A stretch of 64,000 nt of DNA from Yersinia massiliensis CCUG 53443 (GCF_000312485.1 NZ_HE997652.1:61926-125925), one strand, 5' to 3'; shown: positions 1 to 22,858, counted from the first letter of the stretch. Numbers and translations are program-made. The notes: generated by a model from the sequence alone, not told the origin.

Positions 1-1
1 T

Positions 2-229
2 GGCGTTATCCCAGGTTGGACCGAAGGTCTGAAGCAAATCAAGAAAGGCGGCAAGATCACTCTGGTCATCCCACCAGAACTGGCTTACGGCAAAACTGGC
101 GTCCCAGGTATCCCTGCGAACTCTACGTTGGTATTTGACGTAGAACTGCTGGATGTGAAAGCGGCACCGAAAGCTGACGCACCGGAAGAGCAGCCTGCTG
201 CAGCGGCGGACGCAAAAGCGAAGAAGTAA
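2..229 (+). CDS. fkpA: FkpA peptidyl-prolyl isomerase, 3' end only
   Basis: The window opens inside this gene; 75 codons and a TAA stop are present. The visible part is the end of an FKBP-type domain (PGWTEGLKQI, then VIPPELAYG and NSTLVFDVELLDV) followed by an Ala/Lys/Pro-rich tail ending AKAKK. That combination and the position just upstream of yheO fit FkpA, the periplasmic FKBP-type prolyl isomerase and chaperone. The signal peptide and dimerisation domain lie outside the window. A terminator follows about 30 bases after the stop. Confidence 0.88.
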   Translation, partial: GVIPGWTEGLKQIKKGGKITLVIPPELAYGKTGVPGIPANSTLVFDVELLDVKAAPKADAPEEQPAAAADAKAKK

Positions 230-259
230 TCTAGCGCCGTTATTCGGACCTGCATCTAA

Positions 260-291
260 CCGCTACGATGATTATCGTGGCGGTTTTTTTA
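260..291 (+). terminator. Intrinsic terminator of fkpA
   Basis: CCGCTACGAT and ATCGTGGCGG form a 10-bp stem with one G-U pair and a 4-base loop, followed directly by seven T residues. It separates fkpA from the yheO-tus unit. The rest of the gap to 484 is AT-rich and presumably holds the yheO promoter; I could not assign one. Confidence 0.85.
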
Positions 292-484
292 TTATACGCA
301 TATCAATTCGCACTTCTGTTCGTTGATAACTTGACGGTTTATGGCTTGTGGGCTTAACGTCAATATCACGTGTAAACGCAAGGATTTTATCTCAGCATAT
401 TTGCTAAACTTAAAATTCAAGATATTGAGTTATGAGTCTGCCAACGATATTGAGACAGGCTTTATCTAGAGGATGGTGTCTTCG

Positions 485-1207
485 ATGTCTAATTCGCTTC
501 TTAGTAGCGATACCAGTGAACTGGATTTACTGGATGAACGTCCGTTCAGTCAGACGGACCATGAAATATTAAAATCATACGAAGCTATCGTTGATGGTTT
601 GGCGATGCTTATTGGCAGTCACTGTGAAATTGTGCTGCATTCTCTGGAAGACCTGAAAAGTTCCGCGGTGAGAATTGCCAACGGTGAACATACCGGGCGG
701 CAGATTGGTTCACCGATAACTGATTTAGCCCTGCGGATGTTGCACGACATGGCTGGTGCTGACAGCAGCGTATCGAGAGCTTATTTCACGCGAGCTAAAA
801 GCGGTGTGCTGATGAAGTCCGTCACTATCGCGATTCGTAACCGCGACCAGCGTGTTATTGGTTTGCTGTGTATCAACATGAATCTGGATGTGCCTTTCTC
901 ACAGATCATCCAAACTTTCATGCCGCCAGAAACACAAGAAGTCGCCTCCTCGGTTAACTTTGCCTCATCGGTCGATGACCTCGTAGCGCAAACGTTGGAA
1001 TTCACTATCGAAGAAGTGAATGCGGACCGTAACGTTTCTAACAATGCCAAGAACCGTCAGGTGGTACTTAACCTGTATGAGAAGGGTATTTTTGATATTA
1101 AAGATGCCATCAATCAGGTTGCTGAACGGCTAAATATCTCTAAACACACGGTATATCTCTACATTCGTCAGTTTAAAAGTGGCGATCTCGTGGGGCACGA
1201 CCGTTAA
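485..1207 (+). CDS. yheO: YheO-type transcriptional regulator (PAS-like plus HTH)
   Basis: This 240-residue protein closely resembles E. coli YheO along its whole length. The N-terminal half is a PAS-like YheO domain ([40 protein letters not shown]). The last 60 residues hold a helix-turn-helix ([20 protein letters not shown]). I chose the ATG at 485 (MSNSLLSS) because it gives the family length; an in-frame ATG at 473 would add four residues. The stop overlaps the tusD start, so it heads the tusDCB operon. The target genes of this regulator are unknown to me. Confidence 0.9.
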   Translation: MSNSLLSSDTSELDLLDERPFSQTDHEILKSYEAIVDGLAMLIGSHCEIVLHSLEDLKSSAVRIANGEHTGRQIGSPITDLALRMLHDMAGADSSVSRAYFTRAKSGVLMKSVTIAIRNRDQRVIGLLCINMNLDVPFSQIIQTFMPPETQEVASSVNFASSVDDLVAQTLEFTIEEVNADRNVSNNAKNRQVVLNLYEKGIFDIKDAINQVAERLNISKHTVYLYIRQFKSGDLVGHDR

Positions 1208-1611
1208 TGTCAGGTTTGAAAGCGGCGAAATATTGCCTAATGGTGACTGGACCAGCTTATGGTACACAGCAGGCCAGCAGTGCATATCAATTCGCACAAG
1301 CTCTTATCAACTCAGGCCATCATCTGGTGAGTATCTTCTTCTATCGTGAAGGGGTACTCAATGCTAACCAATTAACGGCTCCCGCCAGTGATGAGTTTGA
1401 TTTGGTTCGTGCTTGGCAAAAACTAGCTGATGAGCATGCTGTGGCATTAAATGTGTGTGTGGCAGCAGCGCTGCGCCGTGGGGTGACTGACCAACACGAA
1501 GCAGAACAACTCAATCTGGCGGCAGCGAATCTGCAACCGGGTTTTACCTTAAGTGGTTTGGGTGCGCTGGCAGAAGCGGCATTGACCTGTGATCGTATGG
1601 TGCAATTCTAA
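1207..1611 (+). CDS. tusD: Sulfurtransferase TusD
   Basis: TusD is the sulfur-accepting subunit of the TusBCD relay. The relay passes persulfide sulfur from TusA to TusE and MnmA for 2-thiolation of tRNA wobble uridine. The DsrE-like fold is recognisable ([24 protein letters not shown]), and the active-site cysteine is Cys84 in [11 protein letters not shown], equivalent to E. coli Cys78. The protein is 134 residues, about six longer at the N terminus than E. coli. Its ATG shares the last base of the yheO stop and its stop overlaps the tusC start, indicating translational coupling. Confidence 0.93.
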   Translation: MSGLKAAKYCLMVTGPAYGTQQASSAYQFAQALINSGHHLVSIFFYREGVLNANQLTAPASDEFDLVRAWQKLADEHAVALNVCVAAALRRGVTDQHEAEQLNLAAANLQPGFTLSGLGALAEAALTCDRMVQF

Positions 1612-1976
1612 TGGTGGCGAAGCGCATTGCTTTTGTTTTCACTCAAGGCCCACATGGCAACTCAGCAGGGCGGGAAGGGCTAGATGCTTTACTGGCGGCA
1701 TCAGCGCTAAGCGGAGATATTGGTGCCTTCTTCCTTTCAGATGGTGTCCTGCAACTTCTACCCCAACAGCAACCAGAAAAAATCCTCGCCAGAAACTATA
1801 TTGCGACTTTTGGTGTTTTACCTTTATACGATGTCGAGAATTGCTATATCTGCGAAGCCTCATTACATCAACGTGGATTGAGCGGTATAACGGGTTTGAT
1901 CCTCGATGTTGAGGTCTTATCTCCAGCAGATTTGCGTCATCAACTGGCGACTTATGACGTCGTACTGACTTTTTAA
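1611..1976 (+). CDS. tusC: TusC, sulfur-relay subunit
   Basis: A 121-residue DsrF-like subunit of the TusBCD heterohexamer. The N-terminal [19 protein letters not shown] and the central [12 protein letters not shown] are typical of the family. It starts on the last base of the tusD stop codon and is followed 20 bases later by tusB. TusC is structural in the complex; the sulfur is carried by TusD. Confidence 0.93.
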   Translation: MVAKRIAFVFTQGPHGNSAGREGLDALLAASALSGDIGAFFLSDGVLQLLPQQQPEKILARNYIATFGVLPLYDVENCYICEASLHQRGLSGITGLILDVEVLSPADLRHQLATYDVVLTF

Positions 1977-1996
1977 TTGAGAATGGGGCCGAGATA

Positions 1997-2284
1997 ATGC
2001 TGTATACCGTCAGTCATTCTCCTTATCGTTGTGATTTATCTGCTTTGTTGAGATTAGTCACATCTGAAGATGACATTCTCTTTCTACAAGATGGCGTAAT
2101 GGCTGTTTTGAAAAACAGCGACAGCCTTAAGTTATTGTTAAGTCAATCAACTTCTTTTTTTGTCTTAGAAGATGATATTATTGCGCGCGGCTTGGTTGGT
2201 CAAATTTCAGACAGCGCGACACTAATCAGCTATACTCACTTCGTGGATTTGACCCTAAAACATCAGCAACAACTGGCATGGTAA
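1997..2284 (+). CDS. tusB: TusB, sulfur-relay subunit
   Basis: A 95-residue DsrH-like protein ([34 protein letters not shown]) matching TusB in length and position as the third tus gene. It completes the TusBCD complex for s2U34 tRNA modification. The str operon promoter begins 23 bases beyond its stop. Confidence 0.92.
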   Translation: MLYTVSHSPYRCDLSALLRLVTSEDDILFLQDGVMAVLKNSDSLKLLLSQSTSFFVLEDDIIARGLVGQISDSATLISYTHFVDLTLKHQQQLAW

Positions 2285-2306
2285 TGCGAGTAATGCTGTA
2301 TATTTC

Positions 2307-2796
<490 letters not shown>

Positions 2797-2877
2797 TGGT
2801 TCTCCGTTAAGTAAGGCCAAACATTTTCACATTAATGTCAAAATAAACTCTTAGAGTTTTGGACAACCCTGAATTAA

Positions 2878-3363
<486 letters not shown>

Positions 3364-3386
3364 TTGCCACGCAGTAGTCATGCTAA

Positions 3387-3420
3387 CCATGCGGGCGGTC
3401 TTCTTGGCCCACCCGCATGG
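3387..3420 (+). other. Intercistronic hairpin between rpsG and fusA
   Basis: CCATGCGGG (3387-3395) and CCCGCATGG (3412-3420) form a perfect 9-bp stem with a 16-base loop in the rpsG-fusA gap. There is no T-tract, so it is not an intrinsic terminator. It may stabilise or punctuate the str mRNA; that role is inferred. Confidence 0.6.
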
Positions 3421-3457
3421 GTTAACCGAATGAACGCCCTAGGAATAGAGGAATCAA

Positions 3458-5566
3458 ATGGCTCGTAAAACACCCATTGAGCGCTACCGTAATATCGGTA
3501 TCAGTGCTCACATCGACGCCGGTAAGACAACCACTACCGAACGTATCCTGTTTTACACCGGTGTAAACCATAAAATCGGTGAAGTTCATGACGGCGCAGC
3601 CACCATGGACTGGATGGAACAGGAGCAGGAGCGTGGTATTACCATTACTTCTGCAGCTACTACCTGCTTCTGGTCTGGTATGGCTAAACAGTTCGAACCA
3701 CATCACGTCAATATCATTGACACCCCTGGGCACGTTGACTTCACCATCGAAGTAGAACGTTCCATGCGTGTTCTTGACGGCGCGGTAATGGTTTACTGTG
3801 CAGTTGGTGGTGTTCAGCCACAGTCTGAGACCGTATGGCGTCAGGCTAATAAGTACAAAGTTCCACGCATCGCGTTCGTTAACAAAATGGACCGTATGGG
3901 CGCGAACTTCTTGAAAGTTGTTGGCCAGATTAAATCTCGTCTGGGCGCGAATCCAGTTCCATTGCAACTGGCTATCGGCGCGGAAGAGAAATTCACCGGT
4001 ATTATTGACTTGGTGAAAATGAAAGCGATCAACTGGAACGAAGCTGATCAGGGCGTGACCTTCGAATACGAAGAGATCCCTGCTGATATGGCTGATCTGG
4101 CTGCTGAATGGCACCAGAATCTGGTTGAGTCTGCTGCAGAAGCGTCAGATGAGCTGATGGATAAATACTTGGGCGGCGAAGAGCTGACCGAGTTAGAAAT
4201 CAAAACAGCTCTGCGTAAACGCGTTCTGAACAACGAAATCATCTTGGTTACCTGTGGTTCTGCGTTTAAAAACAAAGGCGTACAGGCAATGCTGGATGCA
4301 GTTATCGAATACCTACCAGCACCAACTGACGTTGAAGCGATTAACGGTATTCTGGACGACGGTAAAGATACTCCGGCAGTTCGTCATTCTGACGACAAAG
4401 AGCCGTTCTCTGCACTGGCGTTCAAAATTGCTACCGACCCGTTTGTGGGTAACTTGACGTTCTTCCGTGTGTACTCTGGTGTTGTAAACTCCGGTGACAC
4501 CGTGTTGAACTCAGTACGTTCACAGCGTGAGCGTCTGGGCCGTATCGTTCAGATGCACGCAAACAAGCGTGAAGAGATCAAAGAAGTTCGTGCAGGCGAC
4601 ATCGCAGCAGCGATTGGTCTGAAAGATGTGACGACTGGTGACACTCTGTGTGACCCAGCTAACCCGATCATCTTGGAACGTATGGAGTTCCCAGAGCCAG
4701 TAATCTCTGTTGCCGTTGAACCAAAAACCAAAGCCGACCAAGAAAAAATGGGTATGGCTCTGGGTCGTCTGGCAAAAGAAGATCCATCATTCCGCGTTTG
4801 GACTGACGAAGAATCTGGTCAGACTATCATCGCTGGTATGGGTGAATTGCACTTGGATATCTTGGTTGACCGTATGCGCCGCGAATTTAACGTGGAAGCA
4901 AACGTCGGTAAACCTCAGGTTGCATACCGTGAAACAATCCGCGATACCGTTAAGGACGTGGAAGGTAAGCACGCTAAGCAGTCAGGCGGTCGTGGTCAGT
5001 ACGGTCATGTTGTTATCGACATGTCTCCGTTGCCACCGGGTGGCGCTGGGTATGAATTCGTCAACGAAATCGTTGGTGGTTCAATTCCTAAAGAGTTCAT
5101 CCCTGCTGTTGATAAAGGCATCCAGGAACAACTGAAAGCTGGTCCGCTGGCTGGTTACCCAGTTGTTGACGTTAAAATCCGTCTGCACTATGGTTCTTAC
5201 CATGACGTTGACTCCTCAGAATTGGCATTTAAATTAGCCGGTTCTATTGCCTTTAAAGAAGGTTTCAAACGAGCTAAACCAGTTCTGCTTGAGCCTATCA
5301 TGAAGGTTGAAGTCGAAACCCCTGAAGATTACATGGGTGACGTAATGGGCGACCTTAACCGTCGTCGCGGTATCATCGAAGGTATGGAAGATACTGCTAC
5401 CGGTAAAACCGTTCGCGTCAAGGTTCCGTTGTCTGAAATGTTCGGTTATGCTACTGACCTGCGTTCTCAGACTCAGGGCCGTGCTTCTTACTCCATGGAA
5501 TTCCTGGAGTATGCTGAAGCACCTAGTAACGTCGCTAAAGCCGTTATCGAAGCCCGTGGCAAATAA
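3458..5566 (+). CDS. fusA: Elongation factor G
   Basis: EF-G (702 residues) is the GTPase that drives ribosomal translocation and, with RRF, ribosome recycling. The GTPase motifs are all present: [14 protein letters not shown] (P-loop), [15 protein letters not shown] (G3) and [10 protein letters not shown] (G4). Domains II-V follow, and the length fits the enterobacterial protein. It is third in the str operon, with an AGAGGA ribosome binding site. Confidence 0.98.
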   Translation: MARKTPIERYRNIGISAHIDAGKTTTTERILFYTGVNHKIGEVHDGAATMDWMEQEQERGITITSAATTCFWSGMAKQFEPHHVNIIDTPGHVDFTIEVERSMRVLDGAVMVYCAVGGVQPQSETVWRQANKYKVPRIAFVNKMDRMGANFLKVVGQIKSRLGANPVPLQLAIGAEEKFTGIIDLVKMKAINWNEADQGVTFEYEEIPADMADLAAEWHQNLVESAAEASDELMDKYLGGEELTELEIKTALRKRVLNNEIILVTCGSAFKNKGVQAMLDAVIEYLPAPTDVEAINGILDDGKDTPAVRHSDDKEPFSALAFKIATDPFVGNLTFFRVYSGVVNSGDTVLNSVRSQRERLGRIVQMHANKREEIKEVRAGDIAAAIGLKDVTTGDTLCDPANPIILERMEFPEPVISVAVEPKTKADQEKMGMALGRLAKEDPSFRVWTDEESGQTIIAGMGELHLDILVDRMRREFNVEANVGKPQVAYRETIRDTVKDVEGKHAKQSGGRGQYGHVVIDMSPLPPGGAGYEFVNEIVGGSIPKEFIPAVDKGIQEQLKAGPLAGYPVVDVKIRLHYGSYHDVDSSELAFKLAGSIAFKEGFKRAKPVLLEPIMKVEVETPEDYMGDVMGDLNRRRGIIEGMEDTATGKTVRVKVPLSEMFGYATDLRSQTQGRASYSMEFLEYAEAPSNVAKAVIEARGK

Positions 5567-5580
5567 GCTTTCGGGTTTAA

Positions 5581-6822
<1,242 letters not shown>

Positions 6823-6860
6823 TTGCGTCATTGATTAATTAATTTATTGATCAAGTAAAA

Positions 6861-6882
6861 GGGTGCTTCGGCACCCTTTTTT
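6861..6882 (+). terminator. str operon terminator
   Basis: GGGTGC-TTCG-GCACCC forms a 6-bp stem capped by a stable UUCG tetraloop and followed by six T residues. It ends the rpsL-rpsG-fusA-tuf transcript. Confidence 0.92.
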
Positions 6883-6964
6883 ATTGGCTTGCTGAATAAT
6901 CTTAATTGAAATAACTCTTATTCTTATTTACACTTGAGGTATTGGTTAAGAAGTGAGTCTCTCT

Positions 6965-7159
6965 ATGTACGTTTGTCTGTGTAATGCGGTATCTGACAAA
7001 GTAATCCGTAAAGCTGTACGTCAGCACCATCCACATACCATTAAGCAGTTGCGTCAACTCGTGCCTATCGGCACAGACTGCGGAAAGTGCATTCGACAGG
7101 CCAGAGAAATCTTGATCGAGGAACGCGCTAACATTCCTGAAATGAATGATGTTGCCTAA
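6965..7159 (+). CDS. bfd: Bacterioferritin-associated ferredoxin
   Basis: Bfd (64 residues) is a [2Fe-2S] protein that reduces bacterioferritin haem to release stored iron. The cluster ligands are Cys4, Cys6, Cys39 and Cys42 ([11 protein letters not shown] and [11 protein letters not shown]). I used the ATG at 6965, which gives the E. coli length, rather than an upstream in-frame GTG at 6953. It lies 78 bases ahead of bfr, as is usual. Iron regulation is expected from the family, but I saw no convincing Fur box. Confidence 0.95.
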   Translation: MYVCLCNAVSDKVIRKAVRQHHPHTIKQLRQLVPIGTDCGKCIRQAREILIEERANIPEMNDVA

Positions 7160-7237
7160 TAGTTAGCAGGGAGAAGTTTTCCCCACACCTTGCCATCTGG
7201 TACTACACTTTTAGTACTGGAAGCGGAGGGTATAACT

Positions 7238-7711
7238 ATGAAAGGCGATAAAAAAATCATTGCACATCTCAATAAGCTACTCGGAAACGAATTAGTTGCC
7301 ATCAATCAATATTTTCTTCACGCCCGAATGTTTAAAAACTGGGGTCTGATGCGCCTTAATGATAAGGAGTATCACGAGTCAATCGATGAAATGAAGCATG
7401 CGGATAAGTACATTGAGCGCATTTTATTCCTAGAAGGCATTCCTAACTTGCAAGATCTAGGCAAGCTGAATATTGGCGAAGATGTCGAAGAGATATTGAA
7501 ATCTGATTTAGCGCTCGAATTATCTGGGGCGAAAGATTTACGTGAAGGGATTGCATACGCCGATTCAATTCATGACTACGTTAGCCGTGACTTATTGAAA
7601 GAAATTTTGGCTGAAGAAGAAGGGCATATTGATTGGCTCGAAACGGAGCTTAGCCTTATCGATCGTCTGGGCATACAAAATTACTCTCAGGCGCAATTGG
7701 CGAAAGAATGA
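7238..7711 (+). CDS. bfr: Bacterioferritin
   Basis: Bacterioferritin (157 residues) is the haem-containing iron-storage 24-mer. The dinuclear ferroxidase ligands are in place (Glu18 in [42 protein letters not shown]), and the Met of DEMKHAD is the likely haem ligand. Start at 7238 ([11 protein letters not shown]) follows a GGAGGG site; the upstream in-frame ATG at 7190 would add 16 residues not found in the family. Confidence 0.96.
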   Translation: MKGDKKIIAHLNKLLGNELVAINQYFLHARMFKNWGLMRLNDKEYHESIDEMKHADKYIERILFLEGIPNLQDLGKLNIGEDVEEILKSDLALELSGAKDLREGIAYADSIHDYVSRDLLKEILAEEEGHIDWLETELSLIDRLGIQNYSQAQLAKE

Positions 7712-7728
7712 TTTATTCGTATACAACA

Positions 7729-7768
7729 AAAAGGTGAGTGTCCGCGTGTTAGATGATACTCGCCTTTT
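7729..7768 (+). terminator. Terminator after bfr
   Basis: AAAAGGTGAGT (7729-7739) pairs with ACTCGCCTTTT (7758-7768), 11 bp with one G-U, loop 18 bases. The A-rich and T-rich ends suit an intrinsic terminator that may work in both directions. The remaining bases to about 7937 show nothing clear. Confidence 0.65.
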
Positions 7769-7937
7769 AAGTTCTGTTGTCTGGAATGTGAGAGCTTAAG
7801 ACTCATTTGGGGCGTTTGTCGCCTGAAGATTAGCTCTTGTCGTCTAGAAATGCCGCGATACAGTTCTGATTAACCCACCTCTACCTGTTGTTCTCTCACC
7901 TGATTTGCAAGTTTCCGCATAGATTTCCAACAGTAGC

Positions 7938-7965
7938 TTGCTTCCTGTCAGTATTTACGTATAAT
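7938..7965 (+). promoter_or_regulatory. S10 operon promoter
   Basis: TTGCTT (7938-7943) and a perfect TATAAT (7960-7965) are 16 bases apart, giving a transcription start near 7972 and a leader of about 175 bases before rpsJ, close to the E. coli S10 leader length. Confidence 0.85.
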
Positions 7966-7971
7966 GCGCGG

Positions 7972-8460
<489 letters not shown>

Positions 8461-8480
8461 TCAGGTCATTGAGCGATTGA

Positions 8481-10037
<1,557 letters not shown>

Positions 10038-10050
10038 GTCGGAGGAGTAA

Positions 10051-10878
<828 letters not shown>

Positions 10879-10889
10879 TTAGAGGATAA

Positions 10890-11171
<282 letters not shown>

Positions 11172-11176
11172 GGTAG

Positions 11177-13102
<1,926 letters not shown>

Positions 13103-13126
13103 TAGAGTAGCTGACTCGAACATAAT

Positions 13127-13158
13127 AAGCGGCTCAGAAAGTGGGCCGCTTATTTTTT
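13127..13158 (+). terminator. S10 operon terminator
   Basis: AAGCGGCTC (13127-13135) pairs with GGGCCGCTT (13143-13151) with one wobble, followed by ATTTTTT. It separates the S10 and spc operons. Confidence 0.85.
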
Positions 13159-13159
13159 C

Positions 13160-13188
13160 TACCCATAATCTGGAAGCGGTGTTATAAT
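13160..13188 (+). promoter_or_regulatory. spc operon promoter
   Basis: TATAAT at 13183-13188 within GGTGTTATAATGC closely resembles my recollection of the E. coli Pspc core; the -35 region around 13160-13166 is weak, as it is in E. coli. Start about 75 bases ahead of rplN. Confidence 0.8.
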
Positions 13189-13255
13189 GCTGCGCCCTCA
13201 TTATTGGGGCTTTTAAACGACCTATTCTGGGTCCTAAAGTAGTAGTTGACATTAG

Positions 13256-14518
<1,263 letters not shown>

Positions 14519-14531
14519 GGTAGGGTTACTG

Positions 14532-14837
14532 ATGGCTAAGCAATCAATGAAAGCACGCGAAGTTGTTCGCGTGAAACTAGCTAACAAATACCGCGCTCAA
14601 CGCGAGGAATTAAAAGCTATTATCTCTGGTGTGAACTCATCCGACGAAGATCGTTGGAATGCTGTTCTGAAGCTGCAGTCTCTGCCGCGTGATTCCAGCC
14701 CGTCCCGTCAGCGTAACCGCTGCAACCAAACTGGTCGTCCGCATGGTTTCCTGCGGAAGTTCGGGTTGAGCCGTATTAAAGTCCGTGAAACCGCAATGCG
14801 CGGTGAAATCCCGGGCCTTAAAAAGGCTAGCTGGTAA
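14532..14837 (+). CDS. rpsN: 30S ribosomal protein S14
   Basis: S14 (101 residues, [20 protein letters not shown]) is the long zinc-free form, lacking the CxxC pairs of the zinc-binding paralogue. The ATG at 14532 gives the family length; the open frame upstream of it is an unused extension over rplE. Confidence 0.97.
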
Positions 14838-14864
14838 TTGTCACCAATTGAATCACGGGAGTAA

Positions 14865-15263
<399 letters not shown>

Positions 15264-15277
15264 TTCGGGAGGAAAGA

Positions 15278-15811
15278 ATGTCTCGTGTTGCAAAAGCACC
15301 CGTCGTCATTCCTGCCGGCGTAGAGGTAAAACTCAACGGTCAGGTTATTTCGATAAAGGGTAAGAACGGCGAGCTGACTCGTACCGTCCATAGCGCTGTT
15401 GAAGTTAAGCAAGAAGAAAATACATTGACTTTCGCTCCACGCGAAGGCGCTGTAGACGGTTGGGCCCAAGCGGGTACCACTCGTGCACTGCTTAATGCAA
15501 TGGTCGTTGGTGTTACCGAAGGCTTCACTAAGAAGCTTCAACTGGTAGGCGTAGGCTACCGTGCCGCAGTTAAAGGCAACGTGGTGAATTTAGCTTTAGG
15601 CTTCTCTCATCCAGTTGACCATGAATTGCCGGCTGGCATCACTGCCGAGTGCCCGACCCAAACTGAAATCGTGCTGAAAGGCGCTGATAAGCAGGTGATT
15701 GGTCAGGTTGCAGCAGATTTGCGTGCCTACCGTCGTCCTGAGCCTTATAAAGGCAAGGGTGTCCGTTACGCCGACGAAGTCGTGCGTACCAAAGAGGCTA
15801 AGAAGAAGTAA
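15278..15811 (+). CDS. rplF: 50S ribosomal protein L6
   Basis: L6 (177 residues, [20 protein letters not shown]) lies near the factor-binding site. GGGAGGAAAG precedes the start. Confidence 0.98.
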   Translation: MSRVAKAPVVIPAGVEVKLNGQVISIKGKNGELTRTVHSAVEVKQEENTLTFAPREGAVDGWAQAGTTRALLNAMVVGVTEGFTKKLQLVGVGYRAAVKGNVVNLALGFSHPVDHELPAGITAECPTQTEIVLKGADKQVIGQVAADLRAYRRPEPYKGKGVRYADEVVRTKEAKKK

Positions 15812-16174
<363 letters not shown>

Positions 16175-16179
16175 GGTAG

Positions 16180-16692
<513 letters not shown>

Positions 16693-16694
16693 CC

Positions 16695-16874
16695 ATGGCA
16701 AAGACTATTAAAGTAACTCAAACAAAAAGCAGTATCGGTCGTTTGCCAAAACATAAGGCAACTCTGATCGGTTTAGGTCTGCGTCGTATTGGTCATACTG
16801 TAGAGCGTGAGGATACTCCTGCTGTACGTGGTATGGTCAACTTGGTTTCCTACATGGTTAAAGTTGAGGAGTAA
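16695..16874 (+). CDS. rpmD: 50S ribosomal protein L30
   Basis: A 59-residue protein starting [20 protein letters not shown] and ending VKVEE, read directly from the sequence between rpsE (two bases upstream) and rplO (three bases downstream). Length and sequence match L30. Confidence 0.97.
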
Positions 16875-16877
16875 CAG

Positions 16878-17312
16878 ATGCGTTTAAATACTCTGTCTCC
16901 GGCTGAAGGTGCCAAGCATGCGCCGAAGCGTGTAGGTCGTGGTATCGGTTCTGGCCTGGGTAAAACTGCTGGTCGTGGTCACAAAGGTCAGAACTCACGT
17001 TCTGGTGGTGGCGTACGTCGTGGTTTTGAAGGTGGTCAGATGCCTTTATATCGTCGTTTGCCGAAATTCGGCTTCACCTCTCGCAAAGCTATGATCACGG
17101 CAGAAGTTCGTCTGTCTGAACTGGCTTTGGTGGAAGGCGACGTAATCGACCTGAACACGCTGAAAGCCGCTAACGTTGTTGGTACCCAGATTGAATTCGC
17201 GAAAGTTATGCTTTCTGGCGAAATTAATCGTGCGGTAACTCTTCGTGGTCTGCGTGTCACCAAAGGCGCTCGTGCTGCTATCGAAGCTGCTGGCGGTAAA
17301 ATTGAGGAATAA
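16878..17312 (+). CDS. rplO: 50S ribosomal protein L15
   Basis: L15 (144 residues, [20 protein letters not shown]) is a late 50S assembly protein with the glycine-rich N-terminal extension that threads into 23S rRNA. Confidence 0.98.
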   Translation: MRLNTLSPAEGAKHAPKRVGRGIGSGLGKTAGRGHKGQNSRSGGGVRRGFEGGQMPLYRRLPKFGFTSRKAMITAEVRLSELALVEGDVIDLNTLKAANVVGTQIEFAKVMLSGEINRAVTLRGLRVTKGARAAIEAAGGKIEE

Positions 17313-17319
17313 GTAGCAG

Positions 17320-18802
<1,483 letters not shown>

Positions 18803-18838
18803 TTTATCTTGCATATTTTTCTTGCAAAGTTGGGTTGA

Positions 18839-18857
18839 GCTGGCTAGATTAGCCAGC
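18839..18857 (+). terminator. Hairpin between the spc and alpha operons
   Basis: GCTGGCTA and TAGCCAGC form a perfect 8-bp stem with a 3-base loop, followed by CAATCTTTT. The T-run is short, so it may attenuate rather than stop transcription between rpmJ and rpsM. Confidence 0.6.
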
Positions 18858-18861
18858 CAAT

Positions 18862-18975
18862 CTTTTGTATGTGACTGCAATGCTATTTGAGTATCCTGAA
18901 AACGGGCTTTTCAGAATGGTATTGCTGTATAAAATAGTAGGAGTGCATAGTGGCCCGTATAGCAGGCATTAACAT
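18862..18975 (+). promoter_or_regulatory. alpha operon leader, S4 repressor target
   Basis: The leader contains CTGAAAA-CGGGC-TTTTCAG, a perfect 7-bp hairpin, followed by the rpsM ribosome binding site and GTG. In E. coli this region folds as the alpha-operon pseudoknot that S4 traps. Position, hairpin and GTG start agree with that element; the pseudoknot itself was not computed. Confidence 0.75.
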
Positions 18976-19306
18976 TCCTGATCAGAAACATACCGTTATC
19001 GCATTAACTGCGATCTACGGCATCGGTAAAACTCGCTCACAGGCTATCTGTGTTGCTGCGGGTATTGCTGAAAATGTTAAGATCAGTGAGCTGTCTGAAG
19101 AGCAAATCGAGAAGCTGCGTGACGAAGTTGCCAAGTACGTTGTAGAAGGTGATCTGCGTCGTGAGGTGACCCTGAGCATCAAGCGTCTGATGGACCTTGG
19201 GACTTATCGTGGTTTGCGTCATCGTCGTGGTCTACCAGTTCGCGGTCAGCGTACTAAGACCAACGCACGTACCCGTAAGGGTCCGCGTAAACCGATCAAG
19301 AAATAA
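18950..19306 (+). CDS. rpsM: 30S ribosomal protein S13
   Basis: S13 (118 residues, GTG start, [20 protein letters not shown]) bridges the 30S head to L5. GTG preceded by AGGAG is conserved in the S4-controlled leader. First gene of the alpha operon. Confidence 0.98.
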   Translation: MARIAGINIPDQKHTVIALTAIYGIGKTRSQAICVAAGIAENVKISELSEEQIEKLRDEVAKYVVEGDLRREVTLSIKRLMDLGTYRGLRHRRGLPVRGQRTKTNARTRKGPRKPIKK

Positions 19307-19319
19307 TCGGGGTGATTGA

Positions 19320-19712
<393 letters not shown>

Positions 19713-19724
19713 CGCTGCTTTTAG

Positions 19725-20363
<639 letters not shown>

Positions 20364-20388
20364 AGCTTAGTACCAAAGAGAGGACACA

Positions 20389-21378
20389 ATGCAGGGTTCT
20401 GTGACAGAGTTTCTAAAACCGCGCCTGGTAGATATCGAGCAAGTCAGTTCGACGCACGCCAAGGTGACCCTTGAGCCGTTAGAGCGTGGCTTTGGCCATA
20501 CTCTCGGCAACGCACTGCGCCGTATTCTGCTTTCATCTATGCCGGGTTGCGCGGTGACCGAGGTTGAGATTGATGGTGTACTGCATGAGTACAGCACCAA
20601 AGAAGGCGTACAGGAAGATATCCTGGAGATCCTGCTCAACCTGAAAGGGCTGGCGGTGAGAGTTCAGGGTAAAGATGAAGTTATTCTTACCCTGAATAAG
20701 TCTGGCATTGGCCCTGTGACTGCAGCCGATATCACCCATGATGGTGATGTCGAAATCGTCAAGCCGCAGCACGTTATCTGCCACCTGACCGATGAGAACG
20801 CATCTATTAGTATGCGTATCAAAGTTCAACGTGGTCGTGGTTATGTGCCGGCTTCTGCCCGAATTCATTCGGAAGAAGATGAGCGCCCGATTGGTCGCCT
20901 GTTAGTAGACGCATGCTATAGCCCTGTAGAGCGTATTGCCTACAATGTTGAAGCAGCGCGTGTAGAACAGCGTACCGACCTGGACAAGTTGGTAATCGAG
21001 ATGGAAACCAATGGTACGATCGATCCTGAAGAGGCGATCCGCCGTGCGGCAACTATCTTGGCTGAACAGCTTGAAGCTTTCGTTGACCTACGTGATGTAC
21101 GTCAGCCGGAAGTTAAAGAAGAGAAGCCAGAGTTTGATCCGATCCTGCTGCGCCCTGTTGACGATCTGGAATTGACTGTCCGCTCTGCTAACTGCCTCAA
21201 GGCAGAAGCTATCCACTACATCGGTGATCTGGTACAGCGTACCGAGGTTGAGTTGCTGAAAACGCCGAACCTGGGTAAAAAATCTCTTACTGAGATTAAA
21301 GACGTGCTCGCTTCACGTGGTCTTTCTTTAGGCATGCGCCTAGAAAATTGGCCACCAGCTAGCATTGCTGACGAGTAA
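20389..21378 (+). CDS. rpoA: RNA polymerase alpha subunit
   Basis: Alpha (329 residues) has the N-terminal assembly domain ([20 protein letters not shown]) and a C-terminal domain from about 249 for UP-element and activator contact ([20 protein letters not shown]). Length is the enterobacterial one. Confidence 0.98.
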
Positions 21379-21394
21379 CCGGATCACAGGTTAA

Positions 21395-21808
<414 letters not shown>

Positions 21809-21821
21809 TCTGTAAACGCGT

Positions 21822-21849
21822 AAAAAAACCGGGCTTGCCCGGTTTTTTT
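21822..21849 (+). terminator. alpha operon terminator
   Basis: AAAAAAACCGGGC, a TTG loop and CCCGGTTTTTTT give a long perfect stem with a T-tract: a strong intrinsic terminator, likely active on both strands. Confidence 0.93.
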
Positions 21850-21967
21850 ACGTCCATAACTTCGTGATGTACTCCGATTCTTCACTGCACAGCCTCTTTT
21901 GTCTATTATTAATCCATTAATCTAAATGAAACTCTTATTTTCGTAAATCCTATTTTACAGGTGCTAT

Positions 21968-22339
21968 ATGGGATTAATTGATGAATGGGCTGAGAGATAC
22001 ATTGTTGATGCCCAGAAAAATGGTGAGTTCGATAACCTGTCAGGAAATGGCAAGCCTTTGCAACTTGATGATGATGCTCTTGTACCTATGGATTTGAGGG
22101 GTGGATATAGATTATTGAAGAATGCAGGATTTCTCCCCCCTGAATTGCTAGACCGACAAGAAGCACTTACTATTGTTGACCTACTATCGCAACTAGATAA
22201 CCAGCATGATGCTCAGACAAAATTGCGCAGTAGACTAATTTTGCTGGAAATGAGGCTAGAACAAGCTGGGCTTAGCACTGATTTTTTGCATCAAGGATAT
22301 CAGCATAGGGTGGCTGATAGGCTATCAAATGAGGAATAG
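21968..22339 (+). CDS. yhdN: YhdN, DUF1992 (DnaJ-C28-like) protein
   Basis: A 123-residue DUF1992 protein (GLIDEWAERYIVDAQKNGEF, LSGNGKPLQLDDDALVP). The domain occurs in DnaJ-homologue subfamily C member 28 of eukaryotes, but the bacterial function is not established. It precedes zntR by three bases, so the two are probably co-transcribed. Confidence 0.85.
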   Translation: MGLIDEWAERYIVDAQKNGEFDNLSGNGKPLQLDDDALVPMDLRGGYRLLKNAGFLPPELLDRQEALTIVDLLSQLDNQHDAQTKLRSRLILLEMRLEQAGLSTDFLHQGYQHRVADRLSNEE

Positions 22340-22342
22340 ACA

Positions 22343-22768
22343 ATGTTAAAGATTGGGCAACTTGCTAAACTCGCTGATGTGACTCCAGATACCATCCGGT
22401 ACTATGAGAAGCAAGGCATGATGCAACATGGTGAACGTACTGAGGGGGGCTATCGACTTTATAATGAACAAGATTTACAGCGCTTACGATTTATCCGCTA
22501 TGCGAAACAACTCGGTTTTACATTGGAAACTATCACTGAATTATTGTCGATACGGGTAGATCCAGATCATCATACATGCCAAGAGTCAAAAGCAATTGTT
22601 GATTCGCGATTACATGATGTGGAATGCAAGATTGCCGAGCTTAAAAAAATGCGTGAGTCACTTAAGCGCCTTAGTAAGGCCTGCTGTGGAAGTTCACATG
22701 CAACGACTTACTGCTCCATTCTTGAAGCCTTGGAACAAGGGGCAACAGAAGAATTGGTCTTAGGCTAA
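22343..22768 (+). CDS. zntR: Zinc-responsive MerR-family regulator ZntR
   Basis: A 141-residue MerR-type regulator. The N-terminal winged helix is clear (KIGQLAKLADVTPDTIRYYE), then a dimerisation helix, then a metal-binding end. The metal site has Cys79-type HHTCQE plus the C-terminal CCGSSHATTYC, the ZntR arrangement for two zinc ions. It would activate zntA (zinc exporter), which is not in the window. Confidence 0.92.
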   Translation: MLKIGQLAKLADVTPDTIRYYEKQGMMQHGERTEGGYRLYNEQDLQRLRFIRYAKQLGFTLETITELLSIRVDPDHHTCQESKAIVDSRLHDVECKIAELKKMRESLKRLSKACCGSSHATTYCSILEALEQGATEELVLG

Positions 22769-22858
22769 ATTTTTTAACTGAGACATATCAATCAGTTCAA
22801 ACAAGCAGTATTATCCGTAGGTTTTTTAATCTAAATAGTTATCGATGAGGTATTTAAT